Notes under the pieces: generated by a model
Told to the model about the DNA's origin: nothing
The model's database searches: none
The model's input: only the letters and a program-made list of their open reading frames with translations
Shown: positions 46,867 to 58,350 of the stretch, in pieces
Layout: the number at the start of each line of letters is the position of its first letter
How positions within the stretch are numbered: position 1 is the stretch's first letter
Assembly: GCA_012932865.1 (NCBI GenBank)
Contig: SAXG01000018.1
Span: 806,001 to 870,000 of the forward strand
Direction of reading: 5' to 3'
DNA: 64,000 bases
From: Amylostereum areolatum
Taxonomy: Eukaryota; Basidiomycota; Agaricomycetes; Russulales; Stereaceae
Program-made: the position numbers and the translations under genes

Positions 46867-48324
46867 TTAAATATTAAAATCATATAATAATGTAGAAACA
46901 CTTATATGTAAAGAATCTAAAATAACATTAGGGAATATACCTAAAAGCACAGTAGGTATTAATAAAGCTATTAATAAATTAAATTCTCTTCTACTAATAT
47001 CTTTAAATGGTTTAAGGTGAGGTGAATAAACACCATAAGATATTCTATTATATAAATAAATAGAATAACAAGCACTTAAAACAATACCTGTGGCACCTAA
47101 TACTGATATTATAGGACTTCTTTCTCATATTCCAATTAAAGATAATTGTTCTCCTAGGAAATTTAAAGTTAAAGGAATTCCAGTATTAGCTAAAGTAAAC
47201 ATAAAGAATAATATAGTGAATACAGGCATATATGTAGCTAAACCTCTTAAATAAGGTATAAGTCTAGTATGAGCTCTATCGTATATAACACCTCCTACAC
47301 AAATAAATAAAGCAGGACTAACAAAACCATGACCTAAAGATAATAAAATAGCACCTTCAATACCTTGGATAGTATTAGAGAAAAGACCTAAAACTACTAC
47401 AGACATATGTGCAATACTAGAATAAGCAATTAAAGCTTTAGTATCTTGTTGAATAATAGTCGCAAAAGAACTATAAATTAAAGAAATAATAGCAATAGTT
47501 TGAACTAAAGGACTAAAATAATTAGTAGCATCTGGTAATAAATTTATTAATATTCTAAGATAACCATATGTTGCAAATTTTAATATTGTGGCTGCTAGTA
47601 AGATAGAGGCAGCTAAGGGTCCATCACTATGAGCTCTAGGTAATCACATATGCACAGGTAATAAAGGAGTTTTAATAGCTAATGCTAAGAAAAAAGCTAA
47701 CCATAAAATTTTTTGACTTTCTAAACTAATTTCAGATAAAGAAATTAATTGAAAATCAGTAGAACCTACATAATTATATATTTGAAGTACTGCTAATAAC
47801 ATAAATAAAGATCCTGCTAAAGTATATAAGAAAAATAATAAGGCGGATCTTATTCTAGCTTCTCCTGATCCATAAATAATTATTATTAAAAATAATATAG
47901 GTAAAACACTTTCAAAAAAAATATAAAATAAAAATAAATCTAATACCACAAAAACACCTATTTGTAAGGTTTCTAATAGTAAAAAAGAAATTAAAAAATA
48001 TTTTAAATTATTATTTATATTATTATAATTTGATAATAAAGCAACAGGTGTTACAAATGTTGTTAATAATACAAAATAAAGAGAAATACCATCTATTCCT
48101 AAATTAAAATGACAAAATTTTAATTGATCAAATTCATATACAAATTGAAATTGTGTAGTACTTGAATCAAATTCTATTCATAAATAGATACTAATTATAA
48201 AATTTATTATAGATGTTGTTAAAGCTATTTTTTTTATTTTGTTTTTATTATTTTGAGAATTTTCGGGTATTATAGAGATAATTAAAGATCCTATTAAAGG
48301 AATTAGTAATAATAAGGTGATCAT
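46867..48324 (-). CDS. nad4: NADH dehydrogenase subunit 4
   Basis: 485 codons in table 4. It starts MITLLLLIPLIGSLI and has FHFNLGIDGISLYF-type sequence (here CHFNLGIDGISLYF), FFESVLPILFLIIIIYG with the conserved Glu, AIKTPLLPVHMWLPRAHSD with the conserved Lys and His, and AYSSIAHMSVVVLGLFSN. Length is normal for Nad4, an antiporter-like complex I subunit. Ends LLYDFNI. No intron or frameshift. Confidence 0.95.
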
Positions 48325-48503
48325 TTTGTTTATAAGCTTATATAGTAAGCTTTACTCTTATTTTAAAAAATAAGTCGGAATTTTAAGCTAATTTTACTAA
48401 TTTTATTTGGGTTATTTAGGCCTTTAAGGGCTTATAATTATTTATTTTAATTTTTATATAATAAATAAAATAAAATTGTATTGTTTTTATTAGAGGGGTG
48501 ATT

Positions 48504-48591
48504 CGGGCACTGTGAGATTTGAACTCACGACTTTTTGAAGAAGTACTCGTTTTCAAAACGAGCGTTTTAAACCAGACTCGACCAAGTACCC
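48504..48591 (-). tRNA. trnS: tRNA-Ser(TGA)
   Basis: Anticodon stem CTCGT/ACGAG, loop TTTGAAA, long variable arm, acceptor GGGTACT/AGTGCCC. Confidence 0.85.
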
Positions 48592-48619
48592 TGTATATTT
48601 GTATATATTTTGTTTTTAT

Positions 48620-48691
48620 AAGACCGAAGGGACTTGAACCCTTATAATATCCATTATGAGCGAACTGCATTAACCAATTATGCTACAGTCT
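48620..48691 (-). tRNA. trnM: tRNA-Met(CAT), second copy
   Basis: Acceptor AGACTGT/CTTCGGTCT-type pairing, loop CTCATAA, T loop TTCAAGT. Differs from the CAT gene at 43533, so the two may be initiator and elongator forms, or one may read as Ile after C34 modification. Confidence 0.78.
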
Positions 48692-48799
48692 TTATTTTAA
48701 ATTTAATTTATTTTTTAATATATTTAAAAACTTGTTAAATAACTAAATAAACAAATATTTATTATTAATTAAATAAAGTTTTTATTAATTATTTTATTG

Positions 48800-48873
48800 C
48801 AAGAGCGAGGTGATTCGAACACCTTCCGATGATTTTGAAGATCGCCATACTAACCGATTGATACTACACTCTT
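48800..48873 (-). tRNA. trnW: tRNA-Trp(TCA)
   Basis: Same backbone and flanks as the gene at 46101-46174, but loop CTTCAAA gives TCA, which reads both UGA and UGG, as needed for table 4. The anticodon stem GCGAT/ATCAT has one C-A mismatch and one G-T pair. Confidence 0.82.
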
Positions 48874-49335
48874 TAAATTATAAATTTAATGTATTAAATA
48901 AGAGAATTATCAATATTAATAATTAATTATAAATTATTATATTCCATAGCTCTTTATTAGATATAATTTTTAAATGAAAGTAATACAGATTTTAAATTTT
49001 ATTATCTCTTTTATTTTTAATATTTTCTATTAGAGAAATAAATAGTTTTTTAAATGGTTAATATAATTAAAATTATTTAGAGGTTCGAATCATCACTATT
49101 CATAAAACTTATACGAAATTAGTATAAAGTATTAAACATGTTTGCACTTTTATGTTTCCCCAATCATATTAAAATATATGAGTAAGATAAAAGCCTTCGG
49201 GCAAAATGTGTACTTATAATATCCTTTTGATAATATAAGTTTACTTTTATCTCATACCTACGGGCTGCTGTTAAATCCAAATGTATAACTAGGCAGCTCA
49301 CGAAATTAATCCTAGAGACCTCTTTAAAAAACAAA
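48874..49335. other. Intergenic region trnW-plasmid relic
   Basis: AT-rich. Holds the inverted repeat partner (49,107-49,136) of the sequence before trnS at 43,190 and a GCCTTCGGGCAAA repeat at about 49,194. Confidence 0.45.
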
Positions 49336-50383
49336 ATGACAAAAACAAAAACAAACAAAATTTTATTTACAAATTCTTACTACAGATTTTATAGTTCTAA
49401 AGTTACAGCTAAAGTTGTGTTACCTGCCCGGAGGTATAAAGTAACAACTAATCTTTTACCTTAAAATATCACTCTATTTTTATACAAGATCAAATTAATA
49501 AATTATATCTTTCTTGAGTAGATCACCTAATTCAATTAAAGAAAATTTCTTTTGGTTGAAATGATGAGCTAAAGGTTTAATTATTGCTATTCTAAAATTC
49601 TTAGAAAGCATCTGATCTATTACTAAGTAAATATCCATAATACAAAAATATTAAAATATTTATTTATATTACCTGTGTAAATTTATTTTTAAAAGATTAG
49701 CTCTAATATGAAAAATATAAGTATATTAAATATTTAAGAACAATTTTAATAGGTTGAAGTTTAATATATTTAATTATGATATACAAAGTTTATATCTTTA
49801 TTTTATTATTTTATATTAATTTATATAATGATATTACTGTAACTATATTAAATCTTAAATAAATTAGATATGATTTATAATATTTTATTTAATAAATCCC
49901 CATCTAAATTACCTGATATTATAAAAATGTAGTTATAGAAAAGGAAGTTATGTTATAGATCCTAATACTCTAATAATATTCCAACTAATAATTTCCAACT
50001 AAGAATAATCCATTTTATTATAATAAAGAAATTTATTATGCTTTATTATTTATAGCTGGTGGGTCTATATTTATTATTATTCACTGATATTAATAACTAT
50101 TTTCGACCTCAACCACCTGTTAATCCAACTCTGATACAATATTTAATACTGTAAATCTGTACCTATACATAATTCCCCTGTGTCTAGTGCAGGTTCTATT
50201 ACTCCAACTAATGTTAAAAGTTCTTTCCACCTATTAATGATGATATTCTTCAAAAACAATTTGATGGTTTAATTAGTGAAGCATCATCTTCAACATCTAA
50301 TTAGCTAATACAGCTTCAAAAATAGAAGATAGTAATACAAAACTTCTTAAAGCTATTGAAAAATTAAATAATTCAGTGAGATA
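49336..50383 (+). pseudogene. Decayed copy of the plasmid-like Pro/Ser-rich membrane ORF
   Basis: Plus-strand remnants in broken frames. A 42-codon start (MTKTKTNKILFTNSYYRF) stops at about 49,464 just after a CCTGCCCGGAGGTAT repeat. Near 50,000 NPFYYNKEIYYALLFIAGGS aligns with TPFYKNPKFDIPVIIVVIGG of the ORF at 24952. Then come Pro/Ser/Thr-rich pieces and a polar helix (KIEDSNTKLLKAIEKLNNSV). A short minus-strand frame of 47 codons (about 49,640-49,497, MDIYLVIDQML) is embedded and unrecognised. Confidence 0.5.
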
Positions 50384-50578
50384 AATTTTACCCTATGGTA
50401 AATTACCCTATAGATTAATATAATTTATCCCCTGTTCAGTTTCAAGTCTTATTGATCGTAATTCTAAATTTGGATGTTTGGTATAGCCAGCCCCTTAAAA
50501 ATAAAAATCTTATCTCTCTTTTTGTTTATTTTTTTGTTTTTATTTGTTTTTGATAAAATAGGCTAAATATTTTTAAAA

Positions 50579-50647
50579 TGATCTTTACAGAATTGAACTG
50601 ATGCTAATTACTTGAAGGATAACTGTACGACCATTATACTAAAGACC
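50579..50647 (-). tRNA. trnE: tRNA-Glu(TTC)
   Basis: Acceptor GGTCTTT/AAAGATC, anticodon stem GTTAT/GTAAT with loop CCTTCAA (TTC, with C instead of U at position 33), T loop TTCAATT. The unusual position 33 lowers certainty. Confidence 0.65.
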
Positions 50648-50747
50648 TTAATTTAAATTTAGTTACTAAATTTGTGTTCCTTCCACCCTAAAGGTAAGGA
50701 GCGGGAAAAATAATAAAAAAAATATTTATTTTATTTGAATATTTTTA

Positions 50748-50819
50748 TACGAGTAATCAGATTCGAACTGATGATATCTACTTGGAAGGTAGAGGCTATA
50801 CCAACTTAACTATACTCGC
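50748..50819 (-). tRNA. trnG: tRNA-Gly(TCC)
   Basis: Acceptor GCGAGTA/TACTCGT, anticodon stem CTACC/AGTAG with loop TTTCCAA-type giving TCC, T loop TTCGAAT. Confidence 0.82.
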
Positions 50820-51027
50820 TTTCTTTCTTTCTTTAATTTATCTTTAATTTTATTAATTTCTTAATTAATTAATTTCTTAATTTCTTAATTCCTTTTATAT
50901 TTAAAAATTTATTATAACAATTTTTATGTTATATCTTATAATTTTATAATAATTTATAATTTTATAATTTAGTATTTTTAATAATAATTTGTTTCTTTTA
51001 CATTTATTTATTAATTTACTTAAAGTT

Positions 51028-52960
51028 TTGTAGGTTCCATTGAACCTATACTGACTATATTTCTAAGTAAAAAAAGACCATCAAAATTACTTAAAAATTG
51101 ATTTTGAATTATTACATGACTAGGTAAAACTGGATTCATACCAAATCTACCGAATAAACTGTTCATTAATAATTTAGAAATAAGATACATAGGATCGCTT
51201 TTAGGAGTATTTTGTTTAATTAAATATAATGTATTAATATAAGATTTAAATAAATTAGCTTTACCAAAGGTATAACCTTTAATTATTTTAAAGGTGTAAC
51301 CATATTGAATATATTCAAATAATTCTTCTGAAAATAATCAATCATTTCAACTACCTAAAGGTGCCATAGTTCTTAAACCATTTGGAGTTTGAACTTTAGT
51401 TTGTAAAACAGGTCTATCCATATCTTTAGGAGTTTCAATTTCACAGTAGAAAAATCCAAATGGATCTTTAATTCTATTTAAAATATCTCCTTCCCCGAAG
51501 GACAAAGTATTTAATAGGTCCAACAGGCATGTCATTATTACACATTACTGTAGGATAAAGTGAATTTACATCATATTATCTTAAATTTTAACCATGTGGG
51601 ATATACATATCAGTATGACCTCCAGTAAAAGATTCTTTAATATCGTTAAATATTTGACCGCTAAATTTTGGTATAGTATTTTTAATTAAAAAATTAGTTC
51701 TGAATATTCCAACAGCTAAAGAAGGTAAAGTAGGGTATCTATTAATATTAACATTAAATTTATCAAAAATTAAATAATTAAATTTAGTTAAAATATTATA
51801 AAGTGTAATACAATCTTGTTCACAATATTTTATTGTTTCTAATCTGAAATTTCAGTTTTCTAGTGGTATTGAATCATAAATATCTTGTGGAATATTATCT
51901 CAAAGTTTAATGTCAGGTTTAGTTCCTATAAAATTTAAAGGAATATTAATATTATTAACAAAATTATAAGGGAATCAAGATTTATTAATTACACCAACAG
52001 ATTTTGCTAATTTTCTTAGTGATCCAGGTAATAATAATAAAGAATCTCTAAATATTACTTTACCATTTTTATTTAATGGAAAATTTAATACTAATTGAAT
52101 CATTTTAGAATCTCTAATTATTGGATCCAATGAACCTATACTGACTATATTTCTTAATAAGAATATACCATCAAAAGAACTTAAATTATGGGCATAAACT
52201 AAATAATTATTATATTTACTAATACAAATACTTTTTATTGCAGCAGCGCCGCCTTGTAACATTAAATCACTATTTTTAAAATCAGTGAAATAATAACTTC
52301 AACTAATAGTACCATCAAATAAACTGATACAATAAGGTATAACTTGATTATCTAAAGTTCTAGTTTCAATATCTAATGTAATATATTTATTAATTAATTT
52401 ATTTGCAGGTTTTGTAATATCAATATATCCTGTTTTTCTAGTTATTTCTTTAAAGGTAATATTACCATTCTCAATTATATATGTATCATTATTTTTTAGA
52501 AAAATTCTAGTAAAATTTAAATTATCAGAACCAAAAATCTCTTTAAATTATAATAATATTTCATCCATTTTCATAAGTTTTATTATTTGATATGTTTTAT
52601 ATTTTCTTATTACATACTGTAAATTACTATCTTTTTTATTAATAATATAATTATTAGCATGTTGATTAATAATTTTACCTCATTTAGTAAAATCACAATT
52701 TAAAGGTAAAGTATAACTATAAAATATAGAAATGTTAGTTTTAGTTTTTATTTTATCATTTGGTAGAGTAAATTTAATTTTTAATTTATTTGCATTAAGA
52801 TCATTAATAATATGATATGTAAATATTATAGCAATTGGTGTTGATGATTCATAATCATTACTTTTTAAATCTATAAATAATTTTAATACATCTATAAGTT
52901 TATCTAAATCATTTTTAGAGAAACTATATTGAAATATAAATATTTTAAATCATTAATTTA
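51028..52960 (-). pseudogene. dpo: Large dpo pseudogene with an internal rearrangement
   Basis: Minus strand, table 4. Pieces run in order: a diverged N-terminal part, LDIETRT (Exo I), YAHNLSSFDGIFLL (Exo II, near 52,200), YCEQDCITLY (Exo III), ESFTGGHTDMYIP, YDVNSLYPTVM (motif A, near 51,560), FGFFYCEIETPKDMDRP and SKLLMNSLFGRFG (motif B, near 51,170). Stops at about 52,555 and 51,590 and frame changes break it. After motif B the sequence returns to a second copy of the Exo II block (FDGLFLLRNIVSIGS, near 51,060) and motif C is missing, so the 3' end was replaced by recombination. GC-rich hairpin repeats sit inside (near 51,490 and 52,245). Sequence differs clearly from the intact dpo, so it is from another plasmid lineage. 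Confidence 0.8.
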
Positions 52961-53046
52961 AGAGGTTGGTGATGGGATAAAAATAAAGGTATTAAGTTGT
53001 TAGGCATATACTACTATACAAAATTTAAATTTATTATTTATTTGTA

Positions 53047-53640
53047 TTAAAATTTAATAACTTGTAAGTCAATAAAGATTAAAGATAAAGAAATAATAAT
53101 AATATAACTTACATTTAATAATAAATAGAATTGTTGAAATTGTTTTCTTAAAGAGATAAAATAATATATTTTAGGATATTTTTCTAATTTTAAAGAATTT
53201 ATAAATAAATCACTATAAAAAATAAATATTATATTAATAGTACTTATTATGATTGTAATAAGAATTATAATATGACAAAGCGCAGATACTTCTACAAAAG
53301 TTAGAGAATTTAAATAAGTTAAAAAATCCTGATAAATAGAAGAAAAAACAGAAAATAAATCATTACTATCAACAAATTTATTTGTTTTATCAATAATTTT
53401 ATTAAAAATTTGTTCTATTTTGTCCATATAATCTATACTTTGATCTATACTTTGTTTAAAGTAAGTTATTTGATCGGAAGAAGGTATATGATCCACAGGT
53501 ACTTTATTAATATTATCTAAACCTTCTGTTAATGAATTTGAACTTTCTGTTACGTTATTAGGTTGATCCCATGCCCGAAGGTATAAATTATTGAAACAAC
53601 TTTTTAATATGTAAGGTTGTAGTATATCAGGTAATAACAC
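53047..53640 (-). CDS. Plasmid-like membrane protein with C-terminal helical hairpin
   Basis: 197 codons from ATG 53640. A polar N-terminal half (rich in Asn, Ser, Asp, Lys) contains a possible coiled coil (about residues 55-95). Then come a membrane helix (about 115-145) and the C-terminal block LEKYPKIYYFISLRKQFQQF followed by a last helix. The block aligns with the ORF at 26341 (K-Y-P-K ... F ... R ... F-Q) over its whole length, so the two are homologous. An NLYLRAWDQ stretch near the start comes from a GC-rich hairpin repeat (ATGCCCGAAGGTATAAA) lying in the coding sequence. It lies just upstream of the dpo pseudogene in the same direction, as expected for a plasmid gene pair. Function unknown. 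Confidence 0.6.
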   Translation of the reverse strand: MLLPDILQPYILKSCFNNLYLRAWDQPNNVTESSNSLTEGLDNINKVPVDHIPSSDQITYFKQSIDQSIDYMDKIEQIFNKIIDKTNKFVDSNDLFSVFSSIYQDFLTYLNSLTFVEVSALCHIIILITIIISTINIIFIFYSDLFINSLKLEKYPKIYYFISLRKQFQQFYLLLNVSYIIIISLSLIFIDLQVIKF

Positions 53641-54162
53641 TCTAGCTTTAGTATTAATATTTCTAGACTAAGGAATAGCAAAATAAAATTTGTTTTTTAG
53701 AATCATTTTTGTTTAAAAGTTTTAATAAATCCGGGACTGTGTTTTGTTGGCCGCCCTTCACTTTAAAGAGAATCACCAGCCTGTAAAATAGTGCAAAATA
53801 AACCTATGTTCATAAAAAATGATGAGTATAGGAGAATAATTAAAATTTTAATTATATTATTATAGTTGTAATTTCTATTATAAAAATAATTTAGATTTAA
53901 AAATATTCTTCTTTTAAAAAATTATATAAATTTAAATATCTTTTTAGTTAATTATTTATTAAATTTTAAAAATTTACAGTTTAATTATCTTTTTATAATT
54001 AATTTGTTAAATATTATAATATTTAAGTGGATTTAGCTTGACAAAAATAAAAATAGATACTACTTTAAATTTAAAATACCTCCGAGCATTTTTATAGGGG
54101 GAAAAAAAAAATAAAAAAATAAAATGATTAAACATATAATAATATGTTTTCTTTATATTTTA
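53641..54162. other. Intergenic region before atp9
   Basis: AT-rich with a short GC-rich patch at about 53,730-53,765 and an ACCTCCGAGCA repeat near 54,079. No gene seen. Confidence 0.45.
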
Positions 54163-54384
54163 CTATGAGTATAATAATAAGAAAGCAATCATTAATGAGA
54201 ATAAACCAGTAGCTTCTGCTAGAGCGAACCCTAAGATAGCGAAACTAAATAATTGTCCTCTTATTTGAGGATTTCTAGCTGTTGAAGCAATTAAAGAAGA
54301 GAAAATTAATCCAATTCCTGCTCCAGCTCCTATTAATCCAGAACAAGCTAAACCTGCTCCAATATATTTTGCAGCTGTTAACAT
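54163..54384 (-). CDS. atp9: ATP synthase subunit c (F0)
   Basis: 73 codons, starting [19 protein letters not shown]. It has the glycine-rich first helix, the polar loop [11 protein letters not shown], and the second helix with the proton-binding Glu in [10 protein letters not shown]. Perfect length for a mitochondrial Atp9, which forms the rotor ring of ATP synthase. Its upstream flank (54,400-54,445) recurs inverted upstream of the plasmid-like ORF at 24952. Confidence 0.96.
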   Translation of the reverse strand: MLTAAKYIGAGLACSGLIGAGAGIGLIFSSLIASTARNPQIRGQLFSFAILGFALAEATGLFSLMIAFLLLYS

Positions 54385-54480
54385 TATTAAATATATAATA
54401 TTTTACGACAGTGTCTAACGAAATATGAATTTATAAACATACACTCTCTTTTATATTTAATATTTGGGGTTAAGAAAAAA

Positions 54481-54963
54481 CTATATTGTGGAGTTAAATA
54501 AAAATAATAATATATAGATACCGTAACAATTAGCTAAAGTAAAAATAAATATAGAAATTAAAAAGAAATAAATCCAAATAAAATTATTAAGTTTTAATAT
54601 TTTAATTAAAAATAAATAAATTTTATTTAAATATTTACCTAAAGGGTAATTAATAAGATTTAAATTATTATTAGCTATTAAATTAACAGTAAAAATTAGT
54701 ATTAATAATAAAATTAAATAAATGATAATAAAATCTAAAATAAAAATATAATTTAATAAATTATAAATTTCATTTTTATGTTCTAATAAATAAATATCAC
54801 CTGCTTCTAATGGAGAATTAATTTAAAATATAATAGGATCTACTTTAAAATTAATGTTATTTACAAGAGTATTTGAACTATTTTTAAAGATAGTTAACCA
54901 ATCTAAAGAAATTGTTAAATTTATTATTGATTTGATTCAATTTTTAAAATTTTGAGTTTTCAA
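54481..54963 (-). pseudogene. Relic of a hairpin membrane ORF behind an atp6-like leader
   Basis: A minus-strand frame is open to 54481 except for one TAA at about 54,830. It has no clear start codon, a polar start, then INSPLEAGDIYLLEHKNEI, two membrane helices and a final block with INYPLGKYLNKIYLFLIK before a last helix. The layout matches the hairpin ORFs at 26341 and 53047, although the signature is weaker (N-Y-P instead of K-Y-P). Its upstream flank (54,980-55,011) is the same as the atp6 leader, and INSPLE also occurs near the Atp6 N-terminus, which suggests capture of an atp6 5' end. Confidence 0.5.
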
Positions 54964-54990
54964 AGTTATAATTTTAGATTTGTTTTTGTT

Positions 54991-56163
54991 TCTTAAATTT
55001 GTATTATAATTAAAATAATATTTTATTTTAAAGTATAATAACCGTAACTACTTTTTTTATCAAGTATTTTGTACCGCTAGGGCTACAATTTTAATATTAT
55101 ATTTAATGTTTTGTTTTTTAATTATAAATAATTTGATTTATAATAAATAGGGTGTGTAAATTCTAAAATTCCATTTAGCTCCTGTTTTTGTAAAAAAGGG
55201 TAAAGGAGGATTTTATATTTAACTTATATATTTATCGTAGCCTGGCCTTTTTAGGTGCAAGAGGCTATTTTTATAAAAAAGGTATCACTAGGGTTTTGTG
55301 TAGGCCTATTTTCTTATATTAGGATTGCTTCGTTATGTGTGCTGAGTGTCTAACACTAGCCACGTTCAAGAATTAACCAATCAGTTGTTTACCCCGAAGG
55401 ACTGTTGTACTAATATTAGATTTTATTTTTTACTAAGTTAGGTCCAAACATATCGCTCAGTAAGTTGCTTCCTGGCAAGTATTTGTCTCTAACTTTAAAA
55501 TAATTATATTTTCCTAATCTAAAGTAAAAATATAATATTTTGTATTATAAAACCTAAAATTATAACTTTGAAAATTTATATTTAACTGTTTTCTTTTATA
55601 TAAACAACATATAAATATTTGTTTTTTAAAAAAATTAGGTGTTTGATTTCGTAAAGCTTATACAATCCTCCGGGTTGATAAAGATTGTATAATAACATTT
55701 GAGCGGAGGTATTTTAAATTTGTCGACCTTCCACCCTAAAGGTAATGAGCGATTGTACAATTAATTAGTATCAGTTCAAGTCTGATTGATCGCAACTATT
55801 ATTAATAAAATTTGGATGTTTTTAATTATTAAAAAGGTTTTGTTGTTTTTCATTCTTTTAAATTAAATTATTTTGTATATATTTGTATTAGACTTTAAAA
55901 TTTAATTATTGTCCCTTCCATCCTAAAGGTCAGGAGCGGTACCCAAAGTTTAATAGCCCTTAATTCTTTTTTGATTAAGTATATTTTGTTATTATAAATA
56001 AATATTATAAAATATACCTTCGGGCAAATGTTTTTTATAAACAAATTTTAACTAAAATAATAATTAAAAATTAATTTTTGTACTAATATAACAGTAAAAT
56101 AATAAAATATTAACTTAAATAACAGTAAAATATTATATTTGTATTAATGTAATTAATTTATAT
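54991..56163. other. Long intergenic region with a tRNA remnant and hairpin repeats
   Basis: Contains a GC-richer decayed stretch at about 55,240-55,510 with no recognisable product. A tRNA remnant is at 55749-55794, and two GC-rich hairpin repeats at about 55,728-55,748 and 55,913-55,940. An ACCTTCGGGCAAA repeat is near 56,017. Confidence 0.45.
55749..55794 (+). pseudogene. 46-base tRNA remnant (acceptor and T arms only)
   Basis: GCGATTG at the start and TGATCGCA at the end form the acceptor stem of the tRNA-like gene at 20196-20267, and the T arm (ATCAG TTCAAGT CTGAT) is kept with one change. The D and anticodon arms are replaced by about 15 unrelated bases. It follows directly after a GC-rich hairpin repeat. 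Confidence 0.7.
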
Positions 56164-56247
56164 TACAAGTAAAGAGATTTGAACTCTTACAATCGTTGAT
56201 TATAAATTCCTAAGATTTACCCGGCTACCAAATTTCGGCATACTTGT
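56164..56247 (-). tRNA. trnL: tRNA-Leu(TAG)
   Basis: Acceptor ACAAGTA/TACTTGT, anticodon stem TAAAT/ATTTA with loop CTTAGGA, long variable arm, T loop TTCAAAT. Confidence 0.85.
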
Positions 56248-56465
56248 TAAAAAAGATAAATTAAAAATTATAAAAATAAAAAATATAACAAAGCGCAGCA
56301 GCGCAGCCTTGTATAAAAAGCTTTAAATTTTATAAATTATATCCTTAAAGTTTTTAAAGTTAAAAAATAAAATTAAATAATAAGAAAAATTTATTTATCC
56401 TTATTTGCGTAAACTAAATATAAATTACGCTAATTAGGTAACCCCCCCCATAATAAAAAAAAAAT

Positions 56466-56535
56466 AAGAGATAAAGGGATCGAACCTTTGTTTTCAGTGT
56501 GTAAGACCAACGTTTTAACCACTAAACTAATCTCT
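56466..56535 (-). tRNA. trnV: tRNA-Val(TAC)
   Basis: Acceptor AGAGATT/TATCTCT, loop CTTACAC, T loop TTCGATC. Just downstream of rns. Confidence 0.82.
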
Positions 56536-56635
56536 TTATTAAAGAGAAATTATACCTCAGGCAAACTTAAAAAATAAAAAAAATACCTCCGGACAAACCA
56601 AATATATAAACAAAATATGGGGGTATAATAAATTT

Positions 56636-58350
56636 ATTTCCAGCAGCACTTTCCAGTACGGCTACCTTGCTATGACTTTTGAGATGTTATTTAAATGGAT
56701 TAATTAAAACTAATTTGCTTAACATAGAAGTTTTAAAACTAAAAATAAATTAAAATTAAAACTAAACTTATGACCATTATTAGGTCTTAATACATTTAAA
56801 AAACGTAACTAAATTTATAATAATATGTAAAAGTTGAAATTTCGTAAGAATTCTCCATTTAAACTTCTTCCCAGCGACAGACAGTTAGTTCATCACGGAT
56901 AGTAACTTCACCGTTGCGCCTAATGATCAACGATTACTCGAAATTCCTTCTTCATGACACCGAATTGCAGGTGACATCGACTAAATATTAATTTTAACTT
57001 TTTTTAATGATTAGCTCCTCCTTATTTCCATATTTCAGAATTATTAATAAATATATTTAATAATTAATATTTTCCGAAAATACTATTCAGAAAAAGGGAA
57101 CAGTATCGCTTCACTTTGTAAAAGTTTTTGTGGCACGTCTATAGCCCAGTGCATAAGGGCCATAACGACTTGTCTTAGCCCCAAATGAAACTCTATAAGA
57201 ATCTAAATTGTTAAGTAAATATAAAAAAATTAAATTAAATTAAAAAAATAAAATAAAAAAATATAATAATGAATTAACACAGGGATTTCGCCCGTTAACG
57301 GAATTAACCTCAGTTCTCACGATACGGACTGAAGACAGCCATGCAACACCTGTTAACTAAAATATAATAAAATAATAAATAAAAAATAAATATATTTTAA
57401 TTTTAGAAAATGCAAGCACTGGTAAGGTTGTACGCGGATTATCGTATTAAATAACATGCTCACTTCGTTTGCTCCGAAACCGACTAATTTTTTGTTTTCA
57501 ACTTTGCAGTCGTACTCACAAGGCGGAATGGTTATCGTGGTAACATAATACTAATTCTATAATTAGCAACCACCATTCATCGTTGACAGAGAGGGGTATT
57601 TTGGGTATCTAATCCTATTTCCTATCCTCACCTTCGTTCTCACGCGTCAATCATTTATGGAAAATAAGCCTTCGCTTTTAATATTCCACTTAATATGTTA
57701 GGATATTAGACCTACTTTAAGCATTATATAATATAACCTCTATTTGATTCTAGCTTTAATTAATATCTGTTGGGCTATCTTCACAAAGAAAATTTAAAGC
57801 AGCCTACAAACCCTTTACGCCTGTTTAAGACGATTAACGTTTGCGTCTCTGGCCTTACCGAGTCTTCTGGCACCAGATTTGGACGACACTAATAGTAAGG
57901 TAATATCATTATTTTCCCTTACGTTATCAATCAATATTTATATGTAGATTGATTTCAGTTAGCTAGTTCACTCTTACGAGCATTGACTAATATTCTTGAC
58001 TGCTGGTAGTTAACACTACTTGGGAGATTTCATTCCCAATGTGGCCATCTGTTCTTTCAAACTTGGCTATTGATCGTCGGCTTGGGAGGCCATTACCCTT
58101 CCAACTACCTAAACAACATAAATAGAATCCTATAGCAGAAAATTTCCTTTTTTATAAATATAGCTATTTACTTTTTTTAAAAAATATCTCCTATTTACGG
58201 AGACTATAGGCTATCTTATTTACTATCCTCACCCTTACACCTTAGTTCCTAATTAAAATTAATTTTTCGGAAATAATGATTTGCATGTCTTAAACTACTG
58301 AAAAACGTTCAATCAGAACCAAAATTAAATTCTTACATTTAATTTAAACA
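56636..58350 (-). rRNA. rns: Mitochondrial small-subunit rRNA
   Basis: The plus strand shows complements of conserved 16S blocks. From the 3' end: CAGTACGGCTACCTTGCTAT near 56,655, CACCGAATTGCAGGTGACAT near 56,958, and GATTTCGCCCGTTAACGGAA near 57,285. Then ACAGCCATGCAACACCTG near 57,335, ACCTTCGTTCTCACGCGTCA near 57,630, GGGTATCTAATCCTATTTCC near 57,605, CTTGGGAGGCCATTACCC near 58,080 and TTTGCATGTCTTAAAC near 58,280. It is interrupted only by AT-rich expansions. Ends are approximate. It appears complete and without introns. Confidence 0.92.

Noticed and set aside
55240..55510. Decayed gene in the GC-richer stretch
   Set aside because: No frame gives a recognisable product in either orientation; left as unexplained intergenic sequence.
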